This document shows positions 37,002 to 48,927 of a DNA stretch of 64,000 nt, piece by piece (position 1 is the first letter of the stretch; the number at the start of each line of letters is the position of its first letter). The position numbers and the translations under genes are program-made. The stretch spans positions 556,001-620,000 of the forward strand of contig JAQFVV010006507.1 of the NCBI GenBank assembly GCA_028023455.1, given 5' to 3'. The notes under the pieces were generated by a model. The model was not told where the DNA came from and ran no database searches. It saw only the letters and a list, made by a program, of their open reading frames with translations. This DNA is from Epiperipatus broadwayi (lineage: Eukaryota > Onychophora > Udeonychophora > Euonychophora > Peripatidae).

Positions 37002-37056
37002 CCCTCAACCTCAGACCGCGGTTTCTGCCTCTAGCGTCATCAGTGAGGTGCTAGGG
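37002..37056 (-). ncRNA. Type I hammerhead ribozyme, copy 2
   Basis: Identical to copy 1, shifted by 370 bp; C17 is at 37014. Two ribozymes in one orientation would release a unit-length RNA with 5'-OH and 2',3'-cyclic phosphate ends, ready for circularisation by a host ligase (known for retrozymes; inferred here). Confidence 0.85.
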
Positions 37057-37280
37057 AATAAAAATACTAGAACTAGTCCAGCATTTTATCAATGCCTAAC
37101 TATTGAGAAGAAAATCTGAAACCTTCAGACATTTAAATGTCCAAAAATCCAGCTATCTAACTCAAATAGCCGTATGTGGCTGAACTAAGTTCAGATACAC
37201 CATATATTAATAGCTCTAGCAATATAAAATCGCCAAAGCATTAATAGCAAAAAACTAAAATTAAATTGATAAAAAATCAA

Positions 37281-37309
37281 TATATATATATATATTCTTT
37301 TATATATAT
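37281..37309. repeat. (TA)n tract
   Basis: Short TA microsatellite between the hammerhead repeat and the inverted PLE pair. Confidence 0.9.
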
Positions 37310-37333
37310 ATTAATTCTAATATTTTCACGGAT

Positions 37334-38095
37334 AAAAGATGTCATATTATTATTACTATTTTTGGGATATTCCGTGTATATCAAGTACTTTCCTCAGAGC
37401 AACTTCTTTCTCAAATCATAAGAATGCATGTAAGATTTAAAACCATTTTTATCATTTTCTTTTTCCTCATATTTAAATTCTATTGGTTGAGAAGTTTTAA
37501 ATTTTATTTTCTCTTCCAATAGCATCTTCCAAATGTTGTTAATCTTCTTTAATTCACACCTTTCATTTATGCTCTTGGGCCTTTTAAAAATCTCTATAGC
37601 TTCTCTTCGCAATCTCTGGTCATATTGTTCAATTTTTACTCAAATATTTGTTTTTTCAAAATTGATATCATGATTTGTTAATTTTATATGAGAATAAATA
37701 GCTGATGAATTGGATTTTTCTCTCACTGCCAGAATGTGTTCTTCCTTTCTAATATTTATTCTATGATTAGTTTGTCCTATATATGTATGTCGACAGACCC
37801 TACATGGAATTTCATATACACCATGACACTCCAAAGCAATTTTATCTTTAGTAAGTGGAAATATTTCACTAATTTTTTATAAGTAGTGTAAATTGTGTGA
37901 ATATTATTATTCTTTAAAATGTTACCAACATATGATGACATTGTTGCTAAATGCGGCTGTAAAAAAGAAGTCAAAAATGAGCTAGTGTCTGTGTAGGTGA
38001 CACAAATGCACTTACAATTGATCTCAATGGAATATCTGGCTTGTGAATTTTTGGTAAACTATATAATTTTGGATTAGAAGAAGATTTTTCACAAC
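37334..38095 (-). pseudogene. Penelope-like element, left arm, internally deleted
   Basis: Minus-strand remnant. From its 5' side (38095): a reverse-transcriptase finger motif of the LPKIHKP type (38010-38060), then a jump past the palm and catalytic YADD region, then the GIY-YIG nuclease with GVYEIPC..C..TYIGQTN (37640-37834) and the C-terminal KRPKSINERCELKKIN tail (37394-37612). The 3' end lacks about 30 bp compared with the right arm, removing the GAAA half of the hammerhead. It forms a head-to-head inverted pair with 38096-39092. Confidence 0.85.
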
Positions 38096-39092
38096 AATAT
38101 TAAATTTACCATGGAAATAGAAAATAATAATCAATTACCTTTTTTAGATGTTTTGATTGAAAGAAGGGAAGATCGTTCTTTATCCCATGGCATATATAAA
38201 AAACCAACACACACTGGTAGATATCTGCATTTTTTTCCTCTCATCACCATCCTGCACAACTATTTTCAGTGGCAAAGACATTATTGGATAGAACAAAGAG
38301 ACTTTCTGATGATAGCCATTTTCACCGGGACCTTTTTGCTACTAATAAAATGCTTCTTCATAATGGTTTTAATTACATTATTAATAGGGCTTATACATAT
38401 CAAAAGACAAAATATTTTGATACATCAAAAATTAAGACAATTTTGCCATATATAAAAGGAGTAACTGATAGAATTGGTAAAATTTTAAAGAATAATAATA
38501 TTCACACAATTTACACTACTTATAAAAAAAATAGTGAAATATTTCCAGTTCCTAAAGATAAAATTGCTTTGGAGTGTCATGGTGTATATAAAATTCCATG
38601 TAGGGTCTGTCCCCATACATATATAGGACAGACTAATCGTAGAATAAATATTTGAAAGGAAGAACACATTCTGGCAGTGAGAGAAAAATCCAATTCATCA
38701 GCTATTTATTCTCATATAAAATTAACAAATCATGATATCAATTTTGAAAAAACAAATGTTTTAGCAAAAATTGAACAATATGACAAGAGATTGTTAAGAG
38801 AAGCTATAGAGATTTTTAAAAGGCCCAAGAGCATAAATGAAAGGTGTGAATTAAAGAAGATTAACACCATTTGGAAGAAGCTATTGGAAGAGAAAATAAA
38901 TTTTAAAACTTCTCAACCAATAGAATTTAAATATGAGGAGAAAGAAAACAATAATAACGGTTATAAATCCCACATGCATTCTTATGATTTGAGAAAGAGG
39001 ATGCTCTGAGGAAGGTACTTGATATTGACTGAAACGTCAGCATTTAGCTTTTTCACTACACGGAATATCCCAAAAATAGTAATAACAATATG
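38096..39092 (+). pseudogene. Penelope-like element, right arm, 5'-truncated
   Basis: Plus-strand remnant starting in the RT thumb ([11 protein letters not shown], 38111-38170), continuing through a frameshift near 38240 to the linker (38269-38500) and the GIY-YIG nuclease (GVYKIPC..C..TYIGQTN, 38578-38640). A TGA replaces Arg in the nuclease (38653-38655); the frame then continues 38677-39009 to the C-terminal tail. The stop codon lies inside a hammerhead ribozyme. The last 30 bp match the left arm's end in reverse complement. Confidence 0.85.
39001..39043 (+). ncRNA. Minimal hammerhead ribozyme overlapping PLE stop codon
   Basis: ATGCT (39001-39005) pairs perfectly with AGCAT (39039-39043) as stem I. 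Between them: CTGAGGA (39006-39012, fits CUGANGA), an 18-base stem-loop II, GAA A (39031-39034), a two-base loop CG, T, and C17 at 39038. Stem III is a single A-U pair, the minimal form described for Penelope-like elements. Stem II is weak (A-T, G-C, then mismatch), whereas the relic at 2863-2902 has a perfect AGTAC/GTACT stem, so this one has decayed slightly. The TGA stop of the ORF is part of the core. Confidence 0.75.
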
Positions 39093-39105
39093 ACATATAT
39101 ATATA

Positions 39106-39855
39106 TGTTTCTGTAAATGAATTTTCAATTTACTCAGGTAATATCTCATTAATATTATATTTTCGTTATTTGAGATATGAACTACATTAAATTATGTTGT
39201 TTTTTATATATATAATTGGTGGAGGGAGATATAAAATAATCTGTAAATAATAAATAGTAAATTTCATAGTTAAATCATTTACCGCTTCCTTTATTTGGTT
39301 TTAAGGCATTATTGATTCGTTAGTAGATAGGATTGTAGTTATTTAATCAAAATGCTGACCCACTTAGTAACTTGAGATGTAAAGAAAGCATATAATAAGC
39401 TAGACAGGGGTAACTTACCGGGAAGCTGGATTGTTTCCTTTAATCCAGTCTGAACATATTGAATTATTAATATACGATAATGACCATTCGTATTTGCACA
39501 CTCTCTCAGGAGAGAAAAGGAGAATAAATAATAGTGTTCTTGAGTAATGGTGGCACTAGAGGCAGAAGTAAAACATTTCAGTGCTCTTAAAGGTGTGCAA
39601 AATCTCCCAATGATCAACATATAGTTAATCGGACGATTGTGGGACAATTTAATAGGGAAGGCTTTGATTGACGTAATTCTAGGTTCAATCAACTTCCTCT
39701 AATAATTTGTTGGATATATTTTTATGTATATTTAATCAACAATATTTTCAGAGAATTGTTATCGATTTTCCATTTTGTAATATACATCACTTCATGCTCA
39801 GTGAGTATGTGGGTCTAAGGTATATAAGACCAGTTGTAGATTACAAACCAGTACA
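39106..39855. other. Right part of TG...CA insertion, no gene seen
   Basis: AT-rich, non-satellite; the 117-codon frame at 39339-39692 (minus) has no family features. It ends GTACA followed by CAAG and the satellite. Confidence 0.5.
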
Positions 39856-42800
39856 CAAGAAAGATTCTATTCTTTCACATTCTCAGACTTTAAAAATATT
39901 ATTCTCAGTTTAAATTCATAAAAATCTTGGGATTGAAATAAAAGCAGGTTTCTTTAATTCAACAAAAAAAAATCCAAAATATATTATTATTTCATATTGT
40001 CAGACCTTATAAAATAATTTCCTCAGTTTAAATCCATATAAGAACTTCAGTTGGAAATAAATGCAGTTACCTTTAACTCAACAAAAAATCCCCAACAAAT
40101 GGGCTATTACAGATTCGGGATAAAAACATGCATAGCATCAAGAAATGTCAATTAATAATAATTTATAATTATTTCATAAGATAAAAGTTTAAAGTCTATT
40201 TTTATTTCATAAACATTATTCTATTTCTGCACATTCATCATGTTCATTCATTATTTAAAAGCAATTTACCTAAACGTTTAATTGATCATATATAACTTTT
40301 GGGAAAACTAAGGAAGTATTTGCAGAATGTCCAAAAGTTGCTATTCTTTTACATTCCTACATCTCAATAATTAACTTTCCGAGTTAAATACACACATCCC
40401 CAACAAAAATGTTGTTAAAAGTTTATGAGACTTTGCATAGCCTCAGATATTATCAATAAGTAATAATTCATAATTTTTTAGTAATATAAAGATTAAAGTT
40501 TATCTTTATTTCTCGGATATTACTTCCTCATTTATTTTTATTACTGTAATAATGATTGACACAAACATTTAATTCAATGTGTAGAACTTTTGGAGAAGTT
40601 AAAGCTATTATTAGAAGAACGTTAAGAAGTGTGCTATCCTTTTACATTATTACACCTATAAAATAGCTTTCTAGGTTTAAATGTTTATAAAATCTTGAAT
40701 TTAACTTAAAAAGAAAATCATCTTTATTTCAACAAAAAAACCATAAAAAAAAACTCTTATAGGCTTAGAAAAACACTCATAAAAATATTTTTCATTTGTA
40801 TTCATTATTATAATAATCTTTAAAAAGTAGTAATTCAACATATGCCACTTACTGGCAAATTTAAAAGTGTTATTTATAGAATGTCAACACTGGTGCTATT
40901 TTGTTACATTCTCGCATATATAATAATTTTTTTCTGAGTTTAAACTGTAAATGCTTCATCATAACACCTATTAGAGGTTTAGGAAACAAACATGCTTAGC
41001 CTCAGTAAGTGTCAATTAAAATGAATTAATTATTTTTTAATAACATCAAAGATTAAATTTTATATCTGTATCATGACAATTATTTCACTTGTATGCATTA
41101 TTATAATTACAATCAAAAGAATATCTTAATTCAATATATGAAACATTCTAAAAAAATTATAGTATTATTTGCAGAATGTTAAGAAATATGTTTTTTCTTA
41201 CCATTCTGACATCTACAAAAATAGCTTTCTGGGTTCAAATCAATATAAGAACATTGATTAAAAGTAAATGAATGTCATGTTTATTTTAGAAAAAGTCCAT
41301 TAACAATTTTTTTTATAGGATTAGAAGAAAAACATGCTTAGATGCTTTGATTGTCTATTAATAATATTGGATATTTTTGGTAGCATCAAATAATACAATA
41401 TCTTTATTTAATTCATACAAACATTTAATTCAACATATTCTACTAGTACTTTGGAATAATGTGAACACTTTACTTGAAGAAGGTCAATAAAGGTGTTATA
41501 TTATTTCACATTCTCACACCTATAAAATAGCTTTTGTGTTTAAACCCAAGTAACTGCCCAAAAAGAGTTGTTATAGGTGTTAAATAATAACTTGCTTGAC
41601 ACCAGAAATTGTCACTTAGAAGTAATTGTTAATTATTTTCAGAATATCAAAAAGGATGCTATTCTTTTACATTTTCACACCTATAAAAATAGTTTTATGT
41701 CTAAATCCATATATGAAATTGAGTTTGAAATGAAAGATGATGCTTTTCTTTCACTAAATAATCACCCAGAACAAGAATATTACTTGTTCAGGAAAAATTT
41801 TTGATAGCCTCAGGAATTGTTAATTAATTGTAATTAATAATTTATTGGTAACATTAAAGGTTAAAGTTTATCATCTCCTTATGTCTATTGATTATTGTAA
41901 TAACAATTTAAAGAAACATTTAATTCATCATATATTTCTCTCTGGAGAAGTGAAAAAATGTTTGCAGAATGTCAAGAAAGATTCTATTCTTTCACACTCT
42001 CAGAATTTAAAAAATACTTTCTGAATATAAATCCATATAAAACTTGGGATTAAAATAAACATATTTTTTAACTTAACAAAAGCTGTACAACAAATAAGCT
42101 ATTGTAGATTTGGATTAAAAACTTGCATATGCTCAGAAATTTTCACTTAATAGTAATTGAGAATTACTTGGAAATTTCAATGTTTAATGTTTATTTCTAT
42201 TTTATAAATATTATTTCATCATCTCTAGGCATTATTCATTTCTATTCATTATTTAACTACTAGTCAAAAGAATGATTTAATTCAACATTTGTAACTTTTG
42301 GGAAAAATGAAAATAATTGCAGAATGTCAAGAAAGTTGTGATTGCTTTATATCTTCACAGCTTTATAATTAACCTTCTGAATTAAACCCACACAACTCCA
42401 ACAAATGTCCTATTAGAGGTTTAGGGGGAAATGTGCTTAGCTGTAGAAATAGTTAGCAGTAATGGATAATTTTTTGCTAACACCATAATTAAAGTTTATT
42501 TTTATTTCTAGAATAATATCTCCTCATTTAGTTTCATTATGGAATTAACAACCCAGACTTATATTTATTTTAACATAACTCTCTGGAAAAGTAAAAAAAA
42601 AATGTATTTGCAGAATGTCAAAAAATATGTTGTTTTTTCACATTATCACACTTATAAAAATAGCTTTCTGGATTTAAATCTATATAAAAACATGTCATTG
42701 AATTAAAACAAAAAGCACAAATAGCCTTCAAAAAAGCTATTATCAATTTAGAAGAACAACTTCCTTTGCTATAAGAATGGTGAATGAGTAGTAATTAATA

Positions 42801-44202
42801 ACCTCTTGGGAACATTAAGTTCAAAGTTTATCAATATTTTATGCAATTATCTTCTCATTTGCATTCATTATTATAATCACAATCCATAAAAACAATTATT
42901 GCCAACATATACAGCATTCTGAAAAAGTTAAAAATATTCGTAGAATGTCAAAAAATGATTATCTTTCATATCCTCACAACTATGAAAACATTTTTCTGCA
43001 TTTAAATTCTCAAATGAACTTGGGTTTGAAGTAAAAGAGGACCTTTTTATTTTAACAAAAACTCAAATAAAAGAGCTATTATACATTGAGAGGAAATCTA
43101 GCTTAGTCTCATCAATTGCATTAGTATTAATTGATTATTTCATGCAAACATTAAAAATCAAATGATATCTTTATTTCATGGATATTGTCAACTGTTTTTT
43201 ACACATTATTGTAATAATAATACACAGAAATATGTAATTAACATGTACAACAGTCTGCATAATGTTATGACAAGTGCTTTGTTTACATTTTCACAAATAT
43301 ACAACTTTGTTTTTGTTTTAATCCACAAAGGAACTTGGAATTGAAGTAAATGGGGACTCTTTTATATCAACAAAACAACAAAAGAGCTATTATATGTTTA
43401 GGACAAAATTGCTTAGGTTCAGAAGTTGTTAATTAGTTATAATTGATAATTTTGTGGTCACCTTGTATGTCAACTTTATCATTACTTCATAAATTCTATC
43501 ACTTCCATTCTATTTTTTATTATAATAATAATACATAGAAACATTTAATTCAATATATACTACACTCTTCAGAAATTTCAAGATAATAATTGCAGTGTCA
43601 AGAATGATTGTATATTTACATTCCTCATATGTGTAAAAAATAGTCTCATGAGTTAAATCCATACAAGAATTTTGATTTAAAATAAAATAAGACTCTGTAT
43701 CTTAGAAAAAGTTCTCATGAAAAATGCAATTATATGATTAAAAGAAACAATTGCATTGACTCAGAATTTGTTAATTGATAGCAATAGATAATTTCTTGAT
43801 AATATCAAAGGATGAAGTTTATTTCTATATCATGAAAATTATCACCTCATTTTTATTCATTATTATTATAACAATTAATAGAAATAAGTAATTAAACATT
43901 TATAACACTATTGAAAAATTATAAATATTATTTGCAGAATGTCAAAACATGCTAATGTTTTACATTCTCAAAAAATGTAAAAAATTGTATTCTGGGTTTA
44001 AATCAAAATATGAAATTAGGTTCCAAGTAAAAAAAAAATCTATTTTTTTCTTCAATAAAACACATGCATCAAAAAAGCTATTATTGTTTTAGGACAAGAA
44101 CTTTCAGAAATTTTTAATTAATCATAATTGATAATTTTTTGATAATATATAATTTTAATGTTTATCTATATTTTATGGGTATTATGTTTTTGTTTCTATT
44201 TC
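39856..44202. repeat. Satellite array, third segment (~13 units)
   Basis: Resumes exactly in the unit cut at 31583 (CAAGAAAGATTCTATTCTTTCACATTCTC). Anchors occur near 40245, 40537, 40800, 41092, 41883, 42860, 43510 and 43855. One unit near 41400 is internally deleted. It ends at the anchor CATTATTATAATAA, expanded by the LINE insertion. Confidence 0.9.
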
Positions 44203-44351
<149 letters not shown>

Positions 44352-44533
44352 TCAATTCAATTCAATTCTTATTTATTACGTGCATTTCAACACTTTCGCT
44401 TTAAAAGAAATACACAAGATTACAAATAAATATACAAAACAAACAAAACATTATTCAATATAGTAACATTAATAAAAATATACAATAAGGAAAATTACAA
44501 TTCATAATTAAAATATATATAAACACATGTTAT

Positions 44534-47271
44534 CTACAATAGATTCAATTTCTTTTTAACATTATTTATAAAATAATCACAAAAAACATCAATGTCATTA
44601 AATTTTTGATTATATAACTTTTGTAATCTGTTAATGACAGATTTATTTATAAAAGAGTTTTTAGTTTTATTAATATTAAAAGTGTACACTTCCCTTAGTG
44701 AATGAGAAGGAACTCTTAATTCAATTTTGGATATACAATCGTTTACATCAATTTTTCCATCAATCAACTTTTTTAAAAATACCATATCTTTAGTTAGTCT
44801 TCTTTCAGTTAATATTGTTTTAAGATTTAAATTTTTATTAGTTTAATAAATCTTTTCTCTACATTAGAAATTTTAGACTCAATGTAAGCCAAATCCAAAT
44901 TCCATATAGAAGATCCATACTCCAATAAAGGTACAACAAGAGAACAGAATAACATGTACTTTATACAAGGAGATAAGTCTCTGCCAAATCTCAAAATACA
45001 TCCCATCCGTCTATATGCTTTACTTATAATATATTTTACATGCTCATTAAAATTAAAATTCTTACAAAATATAAGTCCAAGATCAGAAACAACTTCTTTG
45101 TATATAATAACATCTTCATCAATCATGTAATGATAAACAGATCTATCTGTTTTATTGGTATAAGAAACAATACATGTTTTACTTATGTTTATTTTTATAT
45201 TATTAAATTTACACCATTCTTTAAAATAAATAATATCTTTTTGAAGATCAATATGATCATCATATGTACTAATTCTTTTAAATAATTTACAATCATCTGC
45301 ATAGGTAAGTATCATACTTTTTTTAATATTTTGATCAAGATCAAACATAAAAACATTAAAAAGTAAAGGTGCTAATATTCCACCCTGAGGTACCCCAATT
45401 TTATTTTTGAATAACTTAGAGTTAACTTTATCCATATAAATGTAGGAGAATCTATTTTCCAAATAATTAATAAACCATGCAATCAAATGAGAACTAATTC
45501 CCATTAACTTAAGTTTATATATTAGATGATTATGTGCCACATTATCAAATGCTTGTGACATATCAAAATAAATAACATCAAGTTGCTTCTGTTCAGAAAG
45601 AGAATGAGCAATATGATCTGATATTACCATTAAATTAGTATCAACAGACCTTCCAGGTACAAAACCATGTTGATAATTAGGCAAGACCTTAATCATATCT
45701 GTAATGATATTATTGTAAATACATCTTTCATAAATCCTAGCAAATGAAGACAGTACTGAAATAGGTCTATAATTACATGGATCAGTTCTATTTCCCTTTT
45801 TATAAATAGGCACAATCTTAGAGATTTTAAATATATCAGGAACAATGCATCTTTCAATAGACAAATTAATTATATAACGCAATGGAATTACCAAACAGTC
45901 TGCACAACCCTTAATAATAAAATTAGGAATATTATCATATCCCATAGATGATTTAGATTTAAGTTTGTTTATGGCATTAAGCACATCAGTAATATTAATT
46001 TTATCTACATCAATATTCCAACTTCTTTTATTATCAGACTCAATATTAATCACATCACTTTCAGTAACATTTGAGTACATATTTGTGAAATGACTAACTA
46101 ATTCATTCATAGAAGGCTGTATTAAATTATTTTTGTTATTCTTATTCCCAACAATATTTAAATTTTTAATATAATTCCAAAACATTTGTGGATTGTGTTT
46201 AAAACCATTTTCAATGCTATTTAAATGATTATCATAATCTCTTTTCATAATATTTTTTGTATAATCACGCAATGCACTAAATTTCTTATATAATTCTTTA
46301 TCATTGGCCAATTTATATAATCTATGATACTTATGTTTCCTATTAAGTCCCTTACATAATTCTTTAGAAAACCATTTAGGATATTTATTATTATGTTGTG
46401 AATATCTAACAGGAATATAATAATCCAAACAATTTTGAATTATATCAATAAACTTATTTACAGCTTCATTCGGATCATTTTCTACAAAAATTACACTCCA
46501 GTCAGTATTCTCCAAGGCTTTATATAGACCATAATAATTTCCATGTCTATAATCTTTGAACATACTATTAACAGGTTTTATATGCTCATATGATCCATCT
46601 ATTATAAATTCCAAAGATGGATGATAAGAATCAGGAGATATAAGAGCCTGATCTGCCAAATTACATTTTAGAAAATCAATGGTACTAAATAATAGATCAA
46701 GCATTTTACCCTTATCATTAGTAAACCTATTAAACTGATTTAATTTGATTAATTCAACAAAAATGTTTATTCTAAATAGTTTGTTATTTTTACCAACAGT
46801 CTTATTATTACAAATCAAATAATCTGGTTCATTGAAATCACCCACTATAATAACATCATATTTGTATTTCACTAAAATATCTTCAACCTTTGTCAAAAAT
46901 GTATCCATTTCATTATATAAGAGAGTAGGTCTAAAATATAGAGTACCCAATAATATTTTCTTTTTACTTCTTAAATCTATTTCAACCCAACAGGATTCAA
47001 TATTATCATCATTAATAATAATTTGAGTATGCCTAATACATTTTTTAACTCCAATCAATGTACCACCACCTCTTGTTTCATTTATATATTTTCTATCACA
47101 TCTGTATAAGCAGTACCTATTATCAAATATATTTAGATTACTAATACCATCATTTAACCAAGTCTCAGTTAAAATAATAATATCATATTCATGTAATAAG
47201 AGTTCAGACTTAAACTCAATTGTCTTAGTTCTAAGTCCACGTACATTTTGATAATAACAATGCAATGATTG
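44534..47271 (-). pseudogene. LINE ORF2 copy A (AP endonuclease + RT)
   Basis: The 5' piece (44827-47265, about 810 residues) has endonuclease motifs YYQNVRGLRTK, TETWL, TRGGGTLIG, GDFNEPD and SYHPSLEF, then RT motifs NYRPIS, QHGFVPGRS, FDMSQAFD (A), GVPQGGILAPLLF (B) and YADD (C). A 7-base deletion near 44835, relative to copy B, shifts the frame; the last 83 codons continue at 44534-44785. The RT core itself is intact. The frame has no early ATG: it follows the ORF1 TAG directly in the same frame (47272-47274), with CAA TCA next. Confidence 0.93.
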
Positions 47272-48696
47272 CTATTTATTACACAACTTAATAGAAGTCT
47301 CTTCTAAATTTATATCTTTTGCTTTTGCTTGCCTACTATTCTCACTATCATAATCATCCAGCAAAATATTTTCATTTACTTTTTCAGCATCATTATTATA
47401 ATTTAATGCTATATCCTGTACGATGTCATCAGCATCACCTCTTAAAGATTTCAAGTTTCCATAGAAAGGTAATATTATAGCCTGATCAGGCCAAATATCT
47501 CCGGTATTCACTTTATCTGTATCACATTCATATACAGACAAATAAAAAGAAGAATATTTTTTAGATTTAGTATTTAATTTATAGCATACAGTATTAATAT
47601 GCAACGTATTTTTTAAATATTCAATAATATTTTGCGCAGTAGTTTCATTATTCATTCTAGTCAAGAAGAACTTTTTAAATTTCATTTTAATTTTAACTGC
47701 TTTTAAAATATGATTGGCTTGATTGCCTATAACAGGTGTAATATTTAGATTTTTAACATTTTTTTGTTTATTTTTTTATAAACTACAGTTTTGAAGCCTT
47801 CATTTTTTTCATTAGTATTATCTTTTAAACAAGAAGCATATGACTTGTTTAACGTCTTATCTTCAGAATAAATCTGCACTGATTCATTAGATCTAGTAGA
47901 TATAGTAGAATTCAAAATGCTATTATCTGAAGATTTATTTATTTTGTTTTCTTGTTTTTCAACATTAAACACTTTACTTTTTTGTTTATTTGACTGAAAG
48001 CTAGTCCGATTTGTCTAATGACTTTTGAGATTTACCCATTGTTTCCTCAGCATTTCCGTTCTCCTTAAATAAGAGGGGAAAATCAGAATCCACAGCAATA
48101 AAATCTCCAGCATGACTATTTTTAGCAATGTAATTTTCATTAATAATTTTAGCTTCAATAATATCATTATTAATACCCAAACCATTATCAAACACTTTCT
48201 TATTCAATAAAATATTTTTCATTTTAATATTTTCTTCTTTTAATAATCTAATTTCAGTAGATAAATCCGTAACAATATTCAAAATGCTTTGCACTAAAAT
48301 AAACGTTTTTTGACACGGTAAACAATTAGTATCCATGGTTGTTAATGTTTTCTTTTCATTATTTATAATTTCTAAATCAACTTCTGTTGATTTATTATTA
48401 CTATTACCTTCTACTTCAAGATTTTGTCCTATTGTAGTTTTCAATTTTTCTAAATCAATTTGCCCAGACGGCATTTTCAAAAATTGAGCACAATCCTCCA
48501 TTTCAACTACTTCGTTAGCATTTAAATACAAACATTTTTTACATACATAATCTAGTAATCCATCCACATTTTTTGGCAAATTTGCTAAATGAGATTTTAT
48601 ACAAGTTAAATGAAACTTATTTTTACAATTTACACATATAATTCTGTGTTGTTTTCCAAAAATTAAGTTGCTGCAGTTAGCACATGGCGTTCCACC
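47272..48696 (-). pseudogene. LINE ORF1 copy A (PHD finger), broken
   Basis: The N-terminal frame (48001-48696) has a C4HC3 PHD-type finger: CANC, CVNC, KFHLTC and CKKC. A 4-bp insertion at about 48003-48007 shifts it into 47745-47972, and the A-run near 47771 (7 A, where the flanking frames need 8) ends it early. The C-terminal domain (47272-47685) holds FFLTRMNNETTAQNIIEYL and WPDQAIILPFYGNL, as in ORF1 ends of Jockey/CR1-type LINEs. It ends in TAG, in frame with ORF2. A role in RNA binding is inferred. Confidence 0.85.
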
Positions 48697-48698
48697 AA

Positions 48699-48749
<51 letters not shown>
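48697..48749. repeat. (AAT)n between tandem LINEs
   Basis: About 16 AAT units joining the 5' end of copy A to the 3' end of copy B. Confidence 0.95.
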
Positions 48750-48927
48750 TCAATTCTTATTTTTATTTATTACGTGCATTTCAACACTTTCGCTTTAAAA
48801 GAAATACACAAGATTACAAATAAATATACAAAACAAACAAAACATTATTCAATATAGTAACATTAATAAAAATATACAATAAGGAAAATTACAATTCATA
48901 ATTAAAATATATATAAACACATGTTAT

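Larger units (their letters stand above)
36623..37280 (-). mobile_element. Retrozyme-like tandem repeat, 370-bp period
   Basis: About 1.8 copies of a non-coding unit in direct tandem. The offset between copies is exactly 370 bp (36641 versus 37011), and I saw only one difference in about 290 shared bases (36810-36812 TGA versus TGG). Each copy carries a hammerhead ribozyme on the minus strand, so a transcript across both would be cut to a 370-nt monomer. Size, tandem arrangement and type I hammerhead match metazoan retrozymes, thought to be mobilised by Penelope-type RT. The block abuts a PLE on the left (36622) and (TA)n plus another PLE pair on the right. Confidence 0.75.
31584..39855. mobile_element. 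Composite insertion, TG...CA bounded
   Basis: This 8.27-kb block interrupts a satellite unit precisely and is flanked by CAAG. It starts TGTGCGAG and ends CAGTACA, the TG...CA rule for LTRs. Leaving out the Penelope/retrozyme block in its middle (33361-39094, flanked by TA-rich tracts on both sides), about 2.5 kb remains with no coding region, which would fit a solo LTR. Like the LTR at 18021 it opens with a small inverted repeat (TGTGC 31584-31588 / GCACA 31610-31614). I see no second copy in the window to prove it. Confidence 0.45.

Noticed and set aside
31584-39855. Paired LTRs at the ends of the CAAG-flanked insertion
   Set aside because: I compared the first and last several hundred bases and saw no direct repeat, so only a solo LTR or another element type is possible.
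45040-45285. Plus-strand frames within the LINEs (also 46832, 49441, 51233)
   Set aside because: Antisense shadows of the RT and endonuclease coding regions; they repeat only because the LINEs do.
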